Assembly (NCBI GenBank): GCA_019038645.1
Contig: JAHOYT010000090.1
Location: 1 to 43,883 of the forward strand
Direction of reading: 5' to 3'
Origin: Bacteroidales bacterium
GTDB taxonomy: Bacteria > Bacteroidota > Bacteroidia > Bacteroidales > UBA12077
DNA: 43,883 nucleotides
The position numbers and the translations under genes are program-made. This document shows positions 27,401-34,478 of this stretch, piece by piece (the stretch's first letter is position 1; every line of letters starts with the position of its first letter). A model generated the notes under the pieces. That model was not told where the DNA came from, did no database searches, and saw nothing but the letters and a program-made list of their open reading frames with translations.

Positions 27401-29115
27401 ATCTGCCCGGTGCTTTGTATATGTCAATTCACCGAAGTCAGGATTCGCTTCGCTTTACCTCCACCAAAGCGGTTTATAGTTTAAATGACAGTTCAATAAG
27501 AGCAACTGAAGTGGAATACATAAAAGTTGCCGATGCACTTATTTTCCCTGACGAAAATGATATTACAATAGGCAATTTGGCCAAAATAAGCACCTTAACA
27601 AACTCTGAAATAATTGCAAATTCAGAGAATAAATTTCATAGAATCTATAACGCTAAAATCAACATCAAAGGAAGATATAAATACTTAGGAACCGGCGATT
27701 ATGATTACATTGATGAAAATAGCGATATTCAGAATATCCATTTTACAGATATTTATACCGATAGTTCTTATCATACGGTTGCAAAAGGTAAAATAAGCAT
27801 GGCTGATAATTTTACACTAAGCCCGGTTTATAATTATCAGGGTGAGGCAATATTATTTGCCAACAGAGAATATTTAACGTTTAAAGGAGGTATAAGAATT
27901 GAATACGACTGTCCCGGAACCGATAAACATTATGCATATTTTGAAAGTGAAATAAATCCGGATAGTATTTATATTCCGGTAACAAATACATTAAAAAGTA
28001 TTAACGGACGTGGATTATTTGCAGCTTCATTTATTACAAAAGATTCATCTCATATTTACTCGAGATTTCTTGACAGAAGAAGAGATCCTAATGATGTAGC
28101 TTTAATAAAAGCAACAGGATTTCTACATTATAATAAAAAATCAAACAAATACATTGTTGCTGAAAAATCGAAACTTGATGATCCTGACACTACTGGAAAT
28201 CTTGTGAATCTGCATAAAGATTTTTGCATACAACATGCTGAAGGTAAAGTTGATCTTGGAATTAATTTGGGGCAGGTTAAATTAAACCAGGCAGGGTCTG
28301 TAAATCATTTACTTGATGTAAATGAGATAAAAACGGAAATTGTTATAGCTCTTGATTTTTTCTTTTCGGAAGATGCGCTCGACACACTTGTAAGGGAGAT
28401 TCAATCATTACGCTTACTTGAACCAATGAGTATTACTTCCAGGTTTTTTGAAAAAAACATGAACGAATTAGTTGGAAGTAATGATTACAATGAATTTAAC
28501 AATCAGATAATGCTATATGCCAACGAAGCTAAATTACCTGAATCTGCTCAACATACATTTCTTCTTGGTAACGTAAAACTACAATGGCATACTGAAACGG
28601 GATCATATCTTAATTACGGTAAAATAGGGATAGCAACCATTAATAATAAACCGGTAAATAAATATGTAGAAGGATATTTCCAGTTACTTAAAAGGCGAAG
28701 CGGAGATTTAATGAAATTTTATTTTGAACTCCCGAATAATGATTATTATTATTTTACATACTCTCGTGGTGTAATGCAAACCCTTTCAAATAATCAGGAT
28801 TTTGTTGATGCGATACAAAACTTAAAGAAAAAAGCCAGAAAACTAAAAACGCCAAGAGGAGAAACACCTTACCGATATATTATTGCAACCGAACAGAATA
28901 AAGCTCAGTTCATACGAAATATGAAATTATTTGAAGAGGCGCAAATAGCTAAGGAAGATGAATTAAAACAAATAGAGCTGGAAAATAAAGATCCGGAACA
29001 AGGAGAAGAATTAAAAATTGAAAAACCTGAGGAAGAAAAAGAAGGAGAAGATGAAAATATTGAAGTAAAAGAACAGACTAACGAAGAAGAAGGCTTGAAT
29101 GAAGAAGGAAATTAG
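24451..29115 (+). CDS. Very large exported beta-rich protein, function unknown
   Basis: I place the start at the ATG at 24451 (MKKALFYSLVFIFAGFSFFS, then SFAQD), giving 1554 aa with a clear signal peptide. The frame is open further upstream (ATG 24388), but that would overlap prmA and bury the signal peptide. No domain I recognise is present. The body alternates short beta strands with repeated themes such as FRIGNIFPDIDYDGGFTMKG, a G-x-GxxE/D followed by xIFF/FP pattern, and KAKTFMFKK-like phrases, resembling stacked beta-solenoid or AsmA/OstA-like sheets, but this is impression only. The last 40 residues are an acidic Glu/Lys-rich tail (EEKEGEDENIEVKEQ). No TIGR-like T9SS C-terminal domain is visible. 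It probably lies in the periplasm or is surface exposed. It is likely co-transcribed with tpiA and prmA. Confidence 0.8.
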   Translation: MKKALFYSLVFIFAGFSFFSSFAQDITEFGKDSTLFIEQFEEYVNRNLPEQEEDSLESFIEKWNTNYYTEDIKNRFIDICNLLLKNKASRKPHFTKYFDIVMAFHHSEEALKHYDNWEKGIYFIFESEKLPLSALTKYFNNSKSLIEENLIYSTYSTSWHTSSDDFKIVVDDDLKIVFSKTNLTCKIKKDSIDIFETTGTFFPITNQWIGEGGFITWERADYNPENVKAEFKNYKIDFSKSGYTADSVTFINKLYFDEPILGRVSDQVVHIMSPGKAIYPEFISYQKRFRIGNIFPDIDYDGGFTMKGANLMGSGDRENDAYLFIQKNDTTILTAKAKTFMFKKDRAVSNNAQITIHFKNDSIYHPGILLTYLEGNREIFLTPSDRIVSKSPYFDSYHNISMSFDRLQWQIDDNKVYLTKRRGAAIGNATYTSSNFYNLVEFERIMMRDDFHPLLVLRNFSNKIGSEVFSGEELARFMKYDDYQIKQMLMFLSVDGFIFYDTDEDRAIIKKKLYDFIEARFGKIDYDVIKFNSVTEDLVHNGILDLKSNELEIYGVPQIFLSDSQNVAIYPKNHKIVMKKNRDFEFGGIIEAGLFTFFGQDFDFSYDTFKINLHNIDSLRIRVQTEERDMYNNPVLAHIKNTVEIISGELLIDNPNNKSGLLNYPQFPIFKSNENSFVYYDASNIFNGVYKRDSFYFELEPFTIDSLDNFKPEGLRFDGRFTSTNIFPPFNDAIYMRPDYSLGFRRNTPEEGFPLYSGKGTYYDIIDLSNHGLKGSGTLEYLSTSTQTDSIIFFPDSTKILAKDFTMSQRTSGIEFPEMVSTDVYIKWYPYKDIMLAEPTKGPFRMYGNNSMFYGSLNIQPIGLNGGGVMNLEKAELHSNLFSFEANSFSSDTTSFSLKSLNKSDFNFITENLKGEINFDAQTGSFNSNESFTLAQFPKNLYVSYLDRFSWNITEDQLEIESSPQIDTTASPEVKKLAKLKDDDLPGALYMSIHRSQDSLRFTSTKAVYSLNDSSIRATEVEYIKVADALIFPDENDITIGNLAKISTLTNSEIIANSENKFHRIYNAKINIKGRYKYLGTGDYDYIDENSDIQNIHFTDIYTDSSYHTVAKGKISMADNFTLSPVYNYQGEAILFANREYLTFKGGIRIEYDCPGTDKHYAYFESEINPDSIYIPVTNTLKSINGRGLFAASFITKDSSHIYSRFLDRRRDPNDVALIKATGFLHYNKKSNKYIVAEKSKLDDPDTTGNLVNLHKDFCIQHAEGKVDLGINLGQVKLNQAGSVNHLLDVNEIKTEIVIALDFFFSEDALDTLVREIQSLRLLEPMSITSRFFEKNMNELVGSNDYNEFNNQIMLYANEAKLPESAQHTFLLGNVKLQWHTETGSYLNYGKIGIATINNKPVNKYVEGYFQLLKRRSGDLMKFYFELPNNDYYYFTYSRGVMQTLSNNQDFVDAIQNLKKKARKLKTPRGETPYRYIIATEQNKAQFIRNMKLFEEAQIAKEDELKQIELENKDPEQGEELKIEKPEEEKEGEDENIEVKEQTNEEEGLNEEGN

Positions 29116-29138
29116 TTGATAATTAAATACTAATTCGG

Positions 29139-29633
29139 TTAACTTCTGTTTTTTTCAAAAACTTCTAAATCTTTTATTTCTTTACCGTCAATAATAAATC
29201 TAACCGCAGTCTGGAGTTTGTGCAATCCTGATTTCCCTGCAGCACCAGGATTTATATGTAATAATTTATTTTTATCATCATAAATTACTTTTAAAATATG
29301 TGAATGCCCGGAAATAAAAATATTTGGCACAAAATTCTTTATCAACTCTTTCACTCCCTTTTCATATTTCCCAGGATAACCACCAATGTGAGTCATTAAA
29401 ACTTTTACTTTTTCACAAGTAAACGATTGAATCTTAGGATAAACAATCCTTACCTCCTGCCCGTCGATATTTCCGTAAACAGCTTTTAATGGTTTTAGTT
29501 TTGATATTTTATCGGCGGTTTCAATATTTCCAATATCACCGGCATGCCATAACTCATCACAATCTTTAAAAAAGTCTATTATCTTTTCATCAGTAAAAGC
29601 ATGTGTATCCGACAATAAACCAATTCTTTTCAT
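29139..29633 (-). CDS. YfcE-like metallophosphoesterase
   Basis: A 164-aa calcineurin-like phosphoesterase of the small MJ0936/YfcE type. The metal-binding set is complete: GLLSDTHA (Asp and His), LWHAGDIGN (Asp), VYGNIDG (Asn), MTHIGG (His) and ISGHSHILKV (GHxH). YfcE and relatives hydrolyse phosphodiesters with Mn2+; the physiological substrate is not known. The C-terminus LLHINPGAAGKSGLHKLQT matches the family's NPGS motif. It is convergent with the large exported gene (23-bp gap) and divergent from rsmE. Confidence 0.88.
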   Translation of the reverse strand: MKRIGLLSDTHAFTDEKIIDFFKDCDELWHAGDIGNIETADKISKLKPLKAVYGNIDGQEVRIVYPKIQSFTCEKVKVLMTHIGGYPGKYEKGVKELIKNFVPNIFISGHSHILKVIYDDKNKLLHINPGAAGKSGLHKLQTAVRFIIDGKEIKDLEVFEKNRS

Positions 29634-29687
29634 CTAATTATTCCTTTTCAATGATTATATTTGTTATTGATCAAAACACAAAGATAA

Positions 29688-30389
29688 ATGCATTTATTCT
29701 ACACTCCTGATATTTCGGAAGAAACTTATACTCTCGATGAAATTGAATCGAAACATTGCATTAAAGTTTTACGCTTAAACACAGGTGATCAGATTGAGTT
29801 AATTGATGGCAAGGGTACATTTTACGAAGCAAAAATAATTGATCCAAATCCTAAAAAATGTAAAATTGAAATTACTAAAACAATTAAAGAATTTGGGAAA
29901 CGAAACCATTATCTACACATTGCAATTGCTCCAACAAAGAATATGGATCGTTTTGAGTGGTTTCTTGAAAAAGCAACAGAGATTGGAGTAGATGAAATAA
30001 CCCCTATTCTTTGCGATCGTTCTGAAAGAAAAATAATAAAACTTGAAAGGCTTGAAAAAATAATTATCTCAGCCGTTAAACAATCCATAAAAGCATATAA
30101 ACCTAAATTAAATTCCTTGACTAATTATAGTGATTTTGTTAAGCTAAACTTCAATGGATCAAAGTATATCGCTCATTGTGAAGAGAATGAAAAGCAAAGC
30201 TTAAAAACCAGTTATAAAACTGGTAATAATGCTTTAATATTAATTGGTCCGGAGGGTGATTTTAGTACAAAAGAAATTGAACTTGCTAAAATATTAAATT
30301 TTCATGAAATAAGTTTAGGACAAAGTCGTCTTAGAACAGAAACAGCAGGTTTAGTTGCATGCCTTACTATTAACCTGCGCAGCGAATAA
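29688..30389 (+). CDS. rsmE: 16S rRNA m3U1498 methyltransferase
   Basis: A 233-aa SPOUT-class methyltransferase that methylates U1498 of 16S rRNA. The N-terminal PUA-like domain includes ESKHCIKVLRLNTGDQIELIDGKG. The trefoil-knot domain has IAPTKNMDRFEWFLEKATEIGVDEITPI, then the SAM-binding knot ALILIGPEGDFSTKEIELA and SLGQSRLRTETAGLVA. Standard length. A -7-like TATATTTG is at 29656-29663, 24 bp before the start. The next gene (DUF885) begins 32 bp after the stop and is possibly co-transcribed. Confidence 0.94.
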   Translation: MHLFYTPDISEETYTLDEIESKHCIKVLRLNTGDQIELIDGKGTFYEAKIIDPNPKKCKIEITKTIKEFGKRNHYLHIAIAPTKNMDRFEWFLEKATEIGVDEITPILCDRSERKIIKLERLEKIIISAVKQSIKAYKPKLNSLTNYSDFVKLNFNGSKYIAHCEENEKQSLKTSYKTGNNALILIGPEGDFSTKEIELAKILNFHEISLGQSRLRTETAGLVACLTINLRSE

Positions 30390-30421
30390 ATAAGACACAT
30401 ATAAACTTAATAGTTTTCAAA

Positions 30422-32236
30422 ATGAAAAAGATTTTAAAAATATTAAAATACTTAGTTCTAACTGCTGTTGCAGCATTATTAGTTTTTATTGTCAATATAA
30501 TTTGGTTCAAACCATTTTCAATAAATCATTATTACGAAAAGGTATTTATTGAGTTTGTGCTTGATGAACCGGAATTGATATCCACACTTGGGGTTCCTGT
30601 CCTAAGAGGAATGTACAATGATGAATTGGGAGACATTTCTCCTGAAGTAGAATTGGAAAAGCAAAAAAAGGTTGAAGAGTTTCTTCAAACTTTGCAAAGT
30701 TATAATAAGGATAAACAGTCCGAAGATCAACTGTTAAGTACAAAAATCCTTGAGTGGTTTTTAACAGATATGGTTAACGCCAACCAATATCATTTGCACA
30801 ACTATCCTGTTAACCAATCATCTGGAATTCAAAGCGGTATGCTTACATTTATGGAAAGTAGTCATAACGTAAAATCCAAAAAGGATGCTTTGGCCTATAT
30901 AAAAAGACTTAATGCATTTGAAAAAAAGTTTGATCAACTTCTGGAAGGATTAAAAAAGCGGGAAGACCTGAATATAATTCCACCCAAGTTTGTAATTCAG
31001 AAAGTAATTACTGAAATGAGCAATTTTGTAAATACTCCCTTAGAGAAAAATATTCTGTATGCTTCTTTTAATACAAAAATCAATAAAGTTGATGATATAA
31101 AAGAAAAAGAAATTCTGTTGCAAAATGTTGAAGATGCAATTAATAATTCTGTATTCCCGGCTTATCAAAAATTGATAGATTACTTTTCGTTACTTGAAGA
31201 AAAGGCGATAACAGATGATGGCGTATGGAAATTCCCAAATGGTGATGAGTTTTATGCATATCAGGTTAGAAGTCATACTACTTTAAATATTACACCAAAA
31301 GAAATTCATGAAATTGGACTCACGGAAGTTGCCAGAATTCAAAATGAAATGAAAAAAATATTGTATTCATTAGAATTTGCAGACACTACGAAAAACATAA
31401 GCTTTTATATGGAACAATTTAGCAATAATCCGGAATTTGCCTATGAAGATTCTGACGAAGGCAGAGAGCTTTGTTTAGCTGATTACAATAAAATAATTAA
31501 TGAAATCAGCTTAAAAATAGACGACTATTTTAATGTTAAACCAAAAGCAGAGCTCGAAATTAAACGAGTACCAGTATTTAATGAAGCTACATCACCCGGA
31601 GGATATTATTCTATGGCTCCCATGGATGGCTCCAGACCAGGTATTTTCTATGTTAATTTATACGATATTAAGGGAAACTTAAAATATGCTATGCCAACTT
31701 TAGCATTTCACGAAGGAGTTCCGGGTCATCATTTTCAGATTTCAATAGCATCTGAACTTCAGGGTGTACCAACATTTCGAAAACTTGTTCCTTTTACTGC
31801 GTATGCTGAAGGCTGGGCTATGTATTCAGAACAACTGGCATATGAAATGGGATATTATTCTGATAAACCATATGCAAATTTAGGACGCTTGCAATCTGAG
31901 TTATTCCGCGCAGTAAGACTTGTTGTTGATAGCGGAATACATTATAAAAAATGGACACGCGAAGAAGCTATTGAATATATGCTTGTAAATACTGGTATGG
32001 TTAAAAGTGAAGTTGTATCCGAAATAGAAAGGTATATTGTAACTCCGGGTCAGGCTTGTGCTTATAAAATAGGAATGATAAAGTTCCTGCAGTTAAGGGA
32101 AAAAGCAAAATCAGTGTTAAAAGATAAATTCAATATTAAAGAATTTCATGATGTTGTACTTAAAAACGGGGCAGTCCCTTTAGACATTCTTGACGAACTG
32201 GTTAATGATTATATTAATGATAAACCAGAAGTATAG
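30422..32236 (+). CDS. DUF885 family, metallopeptidase-like protein
   Basis: A 604-aa protein with an N-terminal hydrophobic anchor (YLVLTAVAALLVFIVNIIWF) that suggests an inner-membrane or lipid-free periplasmic location. The C-terminal half carries the DUF885 signature: GGYYSMAPMDGSRPGIFYVN, then AFHEGVPGHHFQ with His430, Glu431, His436 and His437, and AYAEGWAMYSEQLAYEMG. The HExxPGHH motif followed by an Asp/Glu helix is that of a gluzincin-like zinc peptidase. Family members have been described only as putative carboxypeptidase-like enzymes, so no specific substrate is claimed. The late VTPGQACAYKIGMIK motif is also conserved. The gene is followed by the only gene-free stretch above 300 bp in the window. 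Confidence 0.9.
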   Translation: MKKILKILKYLVLTAVAALLVFIVNIIWFKPFSINHYYEKVFIEFVLDEPELISTLGVPVLRGMYNDELGDISPEVELEKQKKVEEFLQTLQSYNKDKQSEDQLLSTKILEWFLTDMVNANQYHLHNYPVNQSSGIQSGMLTFMESSHNVKSKKDALAYIKRLNAFEKKFDQLLEGLKKREDLNIIPPKFVIQKVITEMSNFVNTPLEKNILYASFNTKINKVDDIKEKEILLQNVEDAINNSVFPAYQKLIDYFSLLEEKAITDDGVWKFPNGDEFYAYQVRSHTTLNITPKEIHEIGLTEVARIQNEMKKILYSLEFADTTKNISFYMEQFSNNPEFAYEDSDEGRELCLADYNKIINEISLKIDDYFNVKPKAELEIKRVPVFNEATSPGGYYSMAPMDGSRPGIFYVNLYDIKGNLKYAMPTLAFHEGVPGHHFQISIASELQGVPTFRKLVPFTAYAEGWAMYSEQLAYEMGYYSDKPYANLGRLQSELFRAVRLVVDSGIHYKKWTREEAIEYMLVNTGMVKSEVVSEIERYIVTPGQACAYKIGMIKFLQLREKAKSVLKDKFNIKEFHDVVLKNGAVPLDILDELVNDYINDKPEV

Positions 32237-32261
32237 CAAAGTTTATTAAAAAGAGTCATTC

Positions 32262-32315
32262 TGAGCGTAAGCGAAGAATCTTTAAACAATCAATAAGATA
32301 TTTCGCTAACGCTCA
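32262..32315. repeat. Short inverted repeat, possible interspersed-repeat fragment
   Basis: TGAGCGTAAGCGAA at 32262-32275 is matched by TTCGCTAACGCTCA at 32302-32315, whose reverse complement agrees at 13 of 14 positions, around a 26-nt centre. The left arm extends a GTCATTCTGAGCG...GAAGAATCT sequence, a type I recall as a common intergenic repeat in bacterial genomes. No coding content. Confidence 0.6.
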
Positions 32316-32429
32316 ATATAACAAGTTTATGTTTTTCAATCGGGCACACTTATGGTACAAACCATCCGTGTAGGCAAACAGGCATCTCTCACTTATGCCT
32401 TTTTCTATAACCAAGCAAGAAATAAAAAA

Positions 32430-32570
32430 AGGATGTCTCAAAAGTCTAATTTGTCATCTCCAACCTGATTGGAGATCTCATGATTGTGTATGATTCCCTT
32501 TCCTGCTTGCCGGTCAGTCAGGACAGAAAAGTTCAAGGGAATGACAGGCTAATTACTTTTGAGACAACCT
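32430..32570. mobile_element. MITE-like element with 16-bp terminal inverted repeats
   Basis: AGGATGTCTCAAAAGT at 32430-32445 and ACTTTTGAGACAACCT at 32555-32570 are terminal inverted repeats matching at 15 of 16 positions. The complementarity extends inward with gaps (TCTAATTTGTCAT against ATGACAGGCTAATT), so the 141-bp unit could fold into one long hairpin. It contains no open frame. The TGTCTCAAAA end type resembles termini of several bacterial insertion sequences, so it may be a non-autonomous derivative. No target-site duplication is obvious at the flanks. Confidence 0.6.
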
Positions 32571-32589
32571 CAATTATAATTATTTCAAT

Positions 32590-32802
32590 TTAATTAGTGA
32601 AAAAATCAACTACATTTCCAAATTTATTACTCGATGTTTTATATAGTTCTGTATACTGACATTTAGAACAAGTAACCGTAGTAAACTTAATATTCTGAAT
32701 ATTAAAAAGTTTCATCATAAAACTACCTGTTGTTCTAATTTCACCTATTTCATACTTTTTGTTATTGCATTTCGGACAAGTGTATTTATATTTATTATAC
32801 AT
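32590..32802 (-). CDS. Small zinc-ribbon protein
   Basis: A 70-aa protein with a four-cysteine zinc ribbon: Cys9 and Cys12 in YTCPKCNNKKY and Cys45 and Cys48 in VTCSKCQYTELYK. Between them is EIRTTGSFMMKLFNIQNIKF. It resembles the small 'nucleic-acid-binding Zn-ribbon' family, whose members have the same GEIRTTG...KLFNIQN-type linker and a C-terminal YK. It could be a nucleic-acid or protein adaptor; nothing more can be said. It is the last gene of a four-gene minus-strand run, 11 bp after the 196-aa protein. Confidence 0.75.
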   Translation of the reverse strand: MYNKYKYTCPKCNNKKYEIGEIRTTGSFMMKLFNIQNIKFTTVTCSKCQYTELYKTSSNKFGNVVDFFTN

Positions 32803-32813
32803 ATTATATGATT

Positions 32814-33404
32814 TTAGTTTAACTTATTTCTTATACGATAACCCAGATTATGAGCTTTATCAATCAGTTCTTTGTCAAGTATCCAATTCGACGCCATGAA
32901 TACAGACAGGAATTTCTTTCCCTTTAATTCTGTATTAAAGGTTGGATTAATTTCATTAAATCCAACATATAAACAATCGTCTGTATTTAAAAATTCAATA
33001 ATTTCTAATTGAATTTTTGAGCTACTCAGCAACTTATGTGTTTCTATATCATTATTCGTTTCAATAAGAACCTTAGAATCGAAGCTACTGTTTCCAATTT
33101 TAAATCTCAGCCTGTTTTTACGGAAGCTCAACTTATCAAGTGAATGCCTTTTCCTAATCAATAATTTATAATTATCATATCCTGAAACCGGAAAAAATAT
33201 ACCACTATATAAACTGTATTTATCAAAATTAGCCGATTGTACAGAAATGAAATATGAGTTTTTTATTTGATAATTTCTTATTATAACCTTGCGAACAGTG
33301 ATTCCATGTCTGCTATTTCTGGTTTCTTCTTTAATATTAATTTCCCAATCAGCCTTTTTTGCTATAGCCTTTAATATGTCAACTGATGATATATCTTTTT
33401 CCAT
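32814..33404 (-). CDS. 196-aa protein of unknown function in SPFH operon
   Basis: I do not recognise this family. The 196-residue product is soluble, without signal peptide or membrane helix. It starts with a helical segment (DISSVDILKAIAKKADWEINI), continues with mostly beta-type alternating residues (RKVIIRNYQIKNSYFISVQ, YKLLIRKRHSLDKLSF) and has a short conserved-looking centre (RFKIGNSSFDSKVLIETND) that reads like a ligand-binding or effector domain. Basic residues are frequent (pI likely above 9). It lies 11 bp after the ribbon-helix-helix gene and 11 bp before the zinc-ribbon gene, so it is surely in the same transcript. It may be the effector part of this module, but that is inference. 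Confidence 0.7.
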   Translation of the reverse strand: MEKDISSVDILKAIAKKADWEINIKEETRNSRHGITVRKVIIRNYQIKNSYFISVQSANFDKYSLYSGIFFPVSGYDNYKLLIRKRHSLDKLSFRKNRLRFKIGNSSFDSKVLIETNNDIETHKLLSSSKIQLEIIEFLNTDDCLYVGFNEINPTFNTELKGKKFLSVFMASNWILDKELIDKAHNLGYRIRNKLN

Positions 33405-33415
33405 TGTTTCGTATA

Positions 33416-33598
33416 TTATTCTTTTTTAGAATTTGATAAGTCCTGGTTTTTTAACCTATGGGAATCTTTAAGTGCCTTAGTAATAATCCATTCAATTTGC
33501 CCGTTGGTACTGCGAAATTCATCGGCAGCCCACTTCTCAAGCGCTTTCATCTTTTCCTCGCTAATTCTAAGTACAAAAGATTTCTTTTTAGACATCAT
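33416..33598 (-). CDS. Arc/MetJ-type ribbon-helix-helix DNA-binding protein
   Basis: A 60-aa protein. Residues about 4-45 (KKSFVLRISEEKMKALEKWA, then STNGQIEWIITKALKDSHR) match the Arc-like ribbon-helix-helix fold: a beta strand KSFVLRIS that would lie in the DNA major groove, and two helices, the second beginning after STNGQ. The tail is short and polar. Its ATG abuts the SPFH stop codon with no gap, so the two are translationally linked. Toxin-antitoxin systems use such proteins as antitoxins, but no toxin-like gene is adjacent. More likely it is an autoregulator: two TGATATCA palindromes 11 bp apart lie in the operon promoter, as Arc/MetJ operators do. Confidence 0.82.
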   Translation of the reverse strand: MMSKKKSFVLRISEEKMKALEKWAADEFRSTNGQIEWIITKALKDSHRLKNQDLSNSKKE

Positions 33599-34453
33599 CT
33601 AATGATTTAATGTTCCTGTATTTACAACAGGTCTTGCTGATTCTTCAGAACAAAGTACAACCATTAAATTACTAACCATTGCAGCTTTGCTTTCCTGATC
33701 CATATCAATTATATCTTTACCAGACAATTGTTCCAAAGCTATTTCAACCATACTAACCGCACCTTCCACAATTTTATGTCGCGCTGCAACTACTGCTGTA
33801 GCTTGCTGTCTTCTTAACATAGCACTGGCAATTTCCTCAGCATAAGCAATATAATTTATTCGTGCTTCTATTACATGAATTCCTGCTATTTCTAATCTTT
33901 CTATAATCTCCTTTTCTAATTCATGATTTACTTCTTCAACACCTGATCGTAATGTAACTTCTGCTTGTTCATCCTCAAAATTATCATACGGATATTTTCC
34001 GGCAAGCTTACGTAATGCCGCGTCGCTTTGGACCACAACAAAGTGCTCATATTCATCTACTTCAAAGGCGGCTTTATAAGTTTCTTCAACCTTCCAAACT
34101 AAAACAACTCCAATCTTAATTGGGTTTCCAACTTTATCGTTTACTTTGCTGGGATCGCTATCAAAATTCCGTGCCCGTAACGAAATCTTTTTGCGAGTAA
34201 AAAACGGATTTACCCAGAAAAAACCATTTTCCTTTATTGTTCCTTTATAAGCTCCGAAAAGAACCAGAACCATAGATTCGTTTGGATTTACAATTACCAG
34301 CCCGATTAACATAAAAATGCCAATTATCACTAATGCCAGAAACCATAGGTTATGCAGCATAATTAAACCTGCAATACCCACTCCAATCATTATTAAATCC
34401 AAAAATAACATTAAAAAACCTGATGCTGCCGAGAATACTTTTTCTTTTTTCAT
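33599..34453 (-). CDS. SPFH/band 7 domain membrane protein
   Basis: A 284-aa protein with two N-terminal hydrophobic segments (FLMLFLDLIMIGVGIAGLIML and LWFLALVIIGIFMLIGLVIV), then the SPFH domain from about residue 52 (VNPNESMVLVLFGAYKGTIK, ENGFFWVNPFFTRKKISLRA) with the typical RNFDSDPSKVNDKVGNPI and VLVWKVEETYKAAFEVD sections. A helical C-terminus (ERLEIAGIHVIEARINYIAY, MLRRQQATAVVAARHKIVEG) matches stomatin/slipin-like proteins. Such proteins form membrane-associated oligomers and organise membrane domains. It is the first gene of a four-gene unit ending in a zinc-ribbon protein; the promoter and operator are described separately. The partner role is unknown. Confidence 0.9.
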   Translation of the reverse strand: MKKEKVFSAASGFLMLFLDLIMIGVGIAGLIMLHNLWFLALVIIGIFMLIGLVIVNPNESMVLVLFGAYKGTIKENGFFWVNPFFTRKKISLRARNFDSDPSKVNDKVGNPIKIGVVLVWKVEETYKAAFEVDEYEHFVVVQSDAALRKLAGKYPYDNFEDEQAEVTLRSGVEEVNHELEKEIIERLEIAGIHVIEARINYIAYAEEIASAMLRRQQATAVVAARHKIVEGAVSMVEIALEQLSGKDIIDMDQESKAAMVSNLMVVLCSEESARPVVNTGTLNH

Positions 34454-34478
34454 GACTTAAATTTATTTAATTAAAATC

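Larger units (their letters stand above)
32237..32589. other. 353-bp gene-free stretch with inverted repeats
   Basis: No open frame with protein character is present on either strand. From left to right it holds GTCATTCTGAGCG at 32255-32267, the start of a TGAGCGTAAGCGAA inverted repeat (partner at 32302-32315), then an imperfect hairpin (ACACTTATGG/CCATCCGTGT), a weak stem AGGCAT/ATGCCT at 32380-32400 followed by TTTT (possible terminator for the DUF885 gene), and a MITE-like element at 32430-32570. GC content is locally higher than in other intergenic DNA here, which suggests inserted or repetitive sequence. Confidence 0.7.

Noticed and set aside
29111-29132. Stem AATTAGT/ACTAATT between the large exported gene and the YfcE-like gene
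   Set aside because: Only 7 AT pairs with a 12-nt A/T-rich loop and no T-run on either side; too weak to call a terminator.
33416-33598. RHH protein as an antitoxin of a toxin-antitoxin pair
   Set aside because: The adjacent genes are an SPFH protein and a 196-aa protein with no toxin motif; the pair geometry is not typical of a TA operon.
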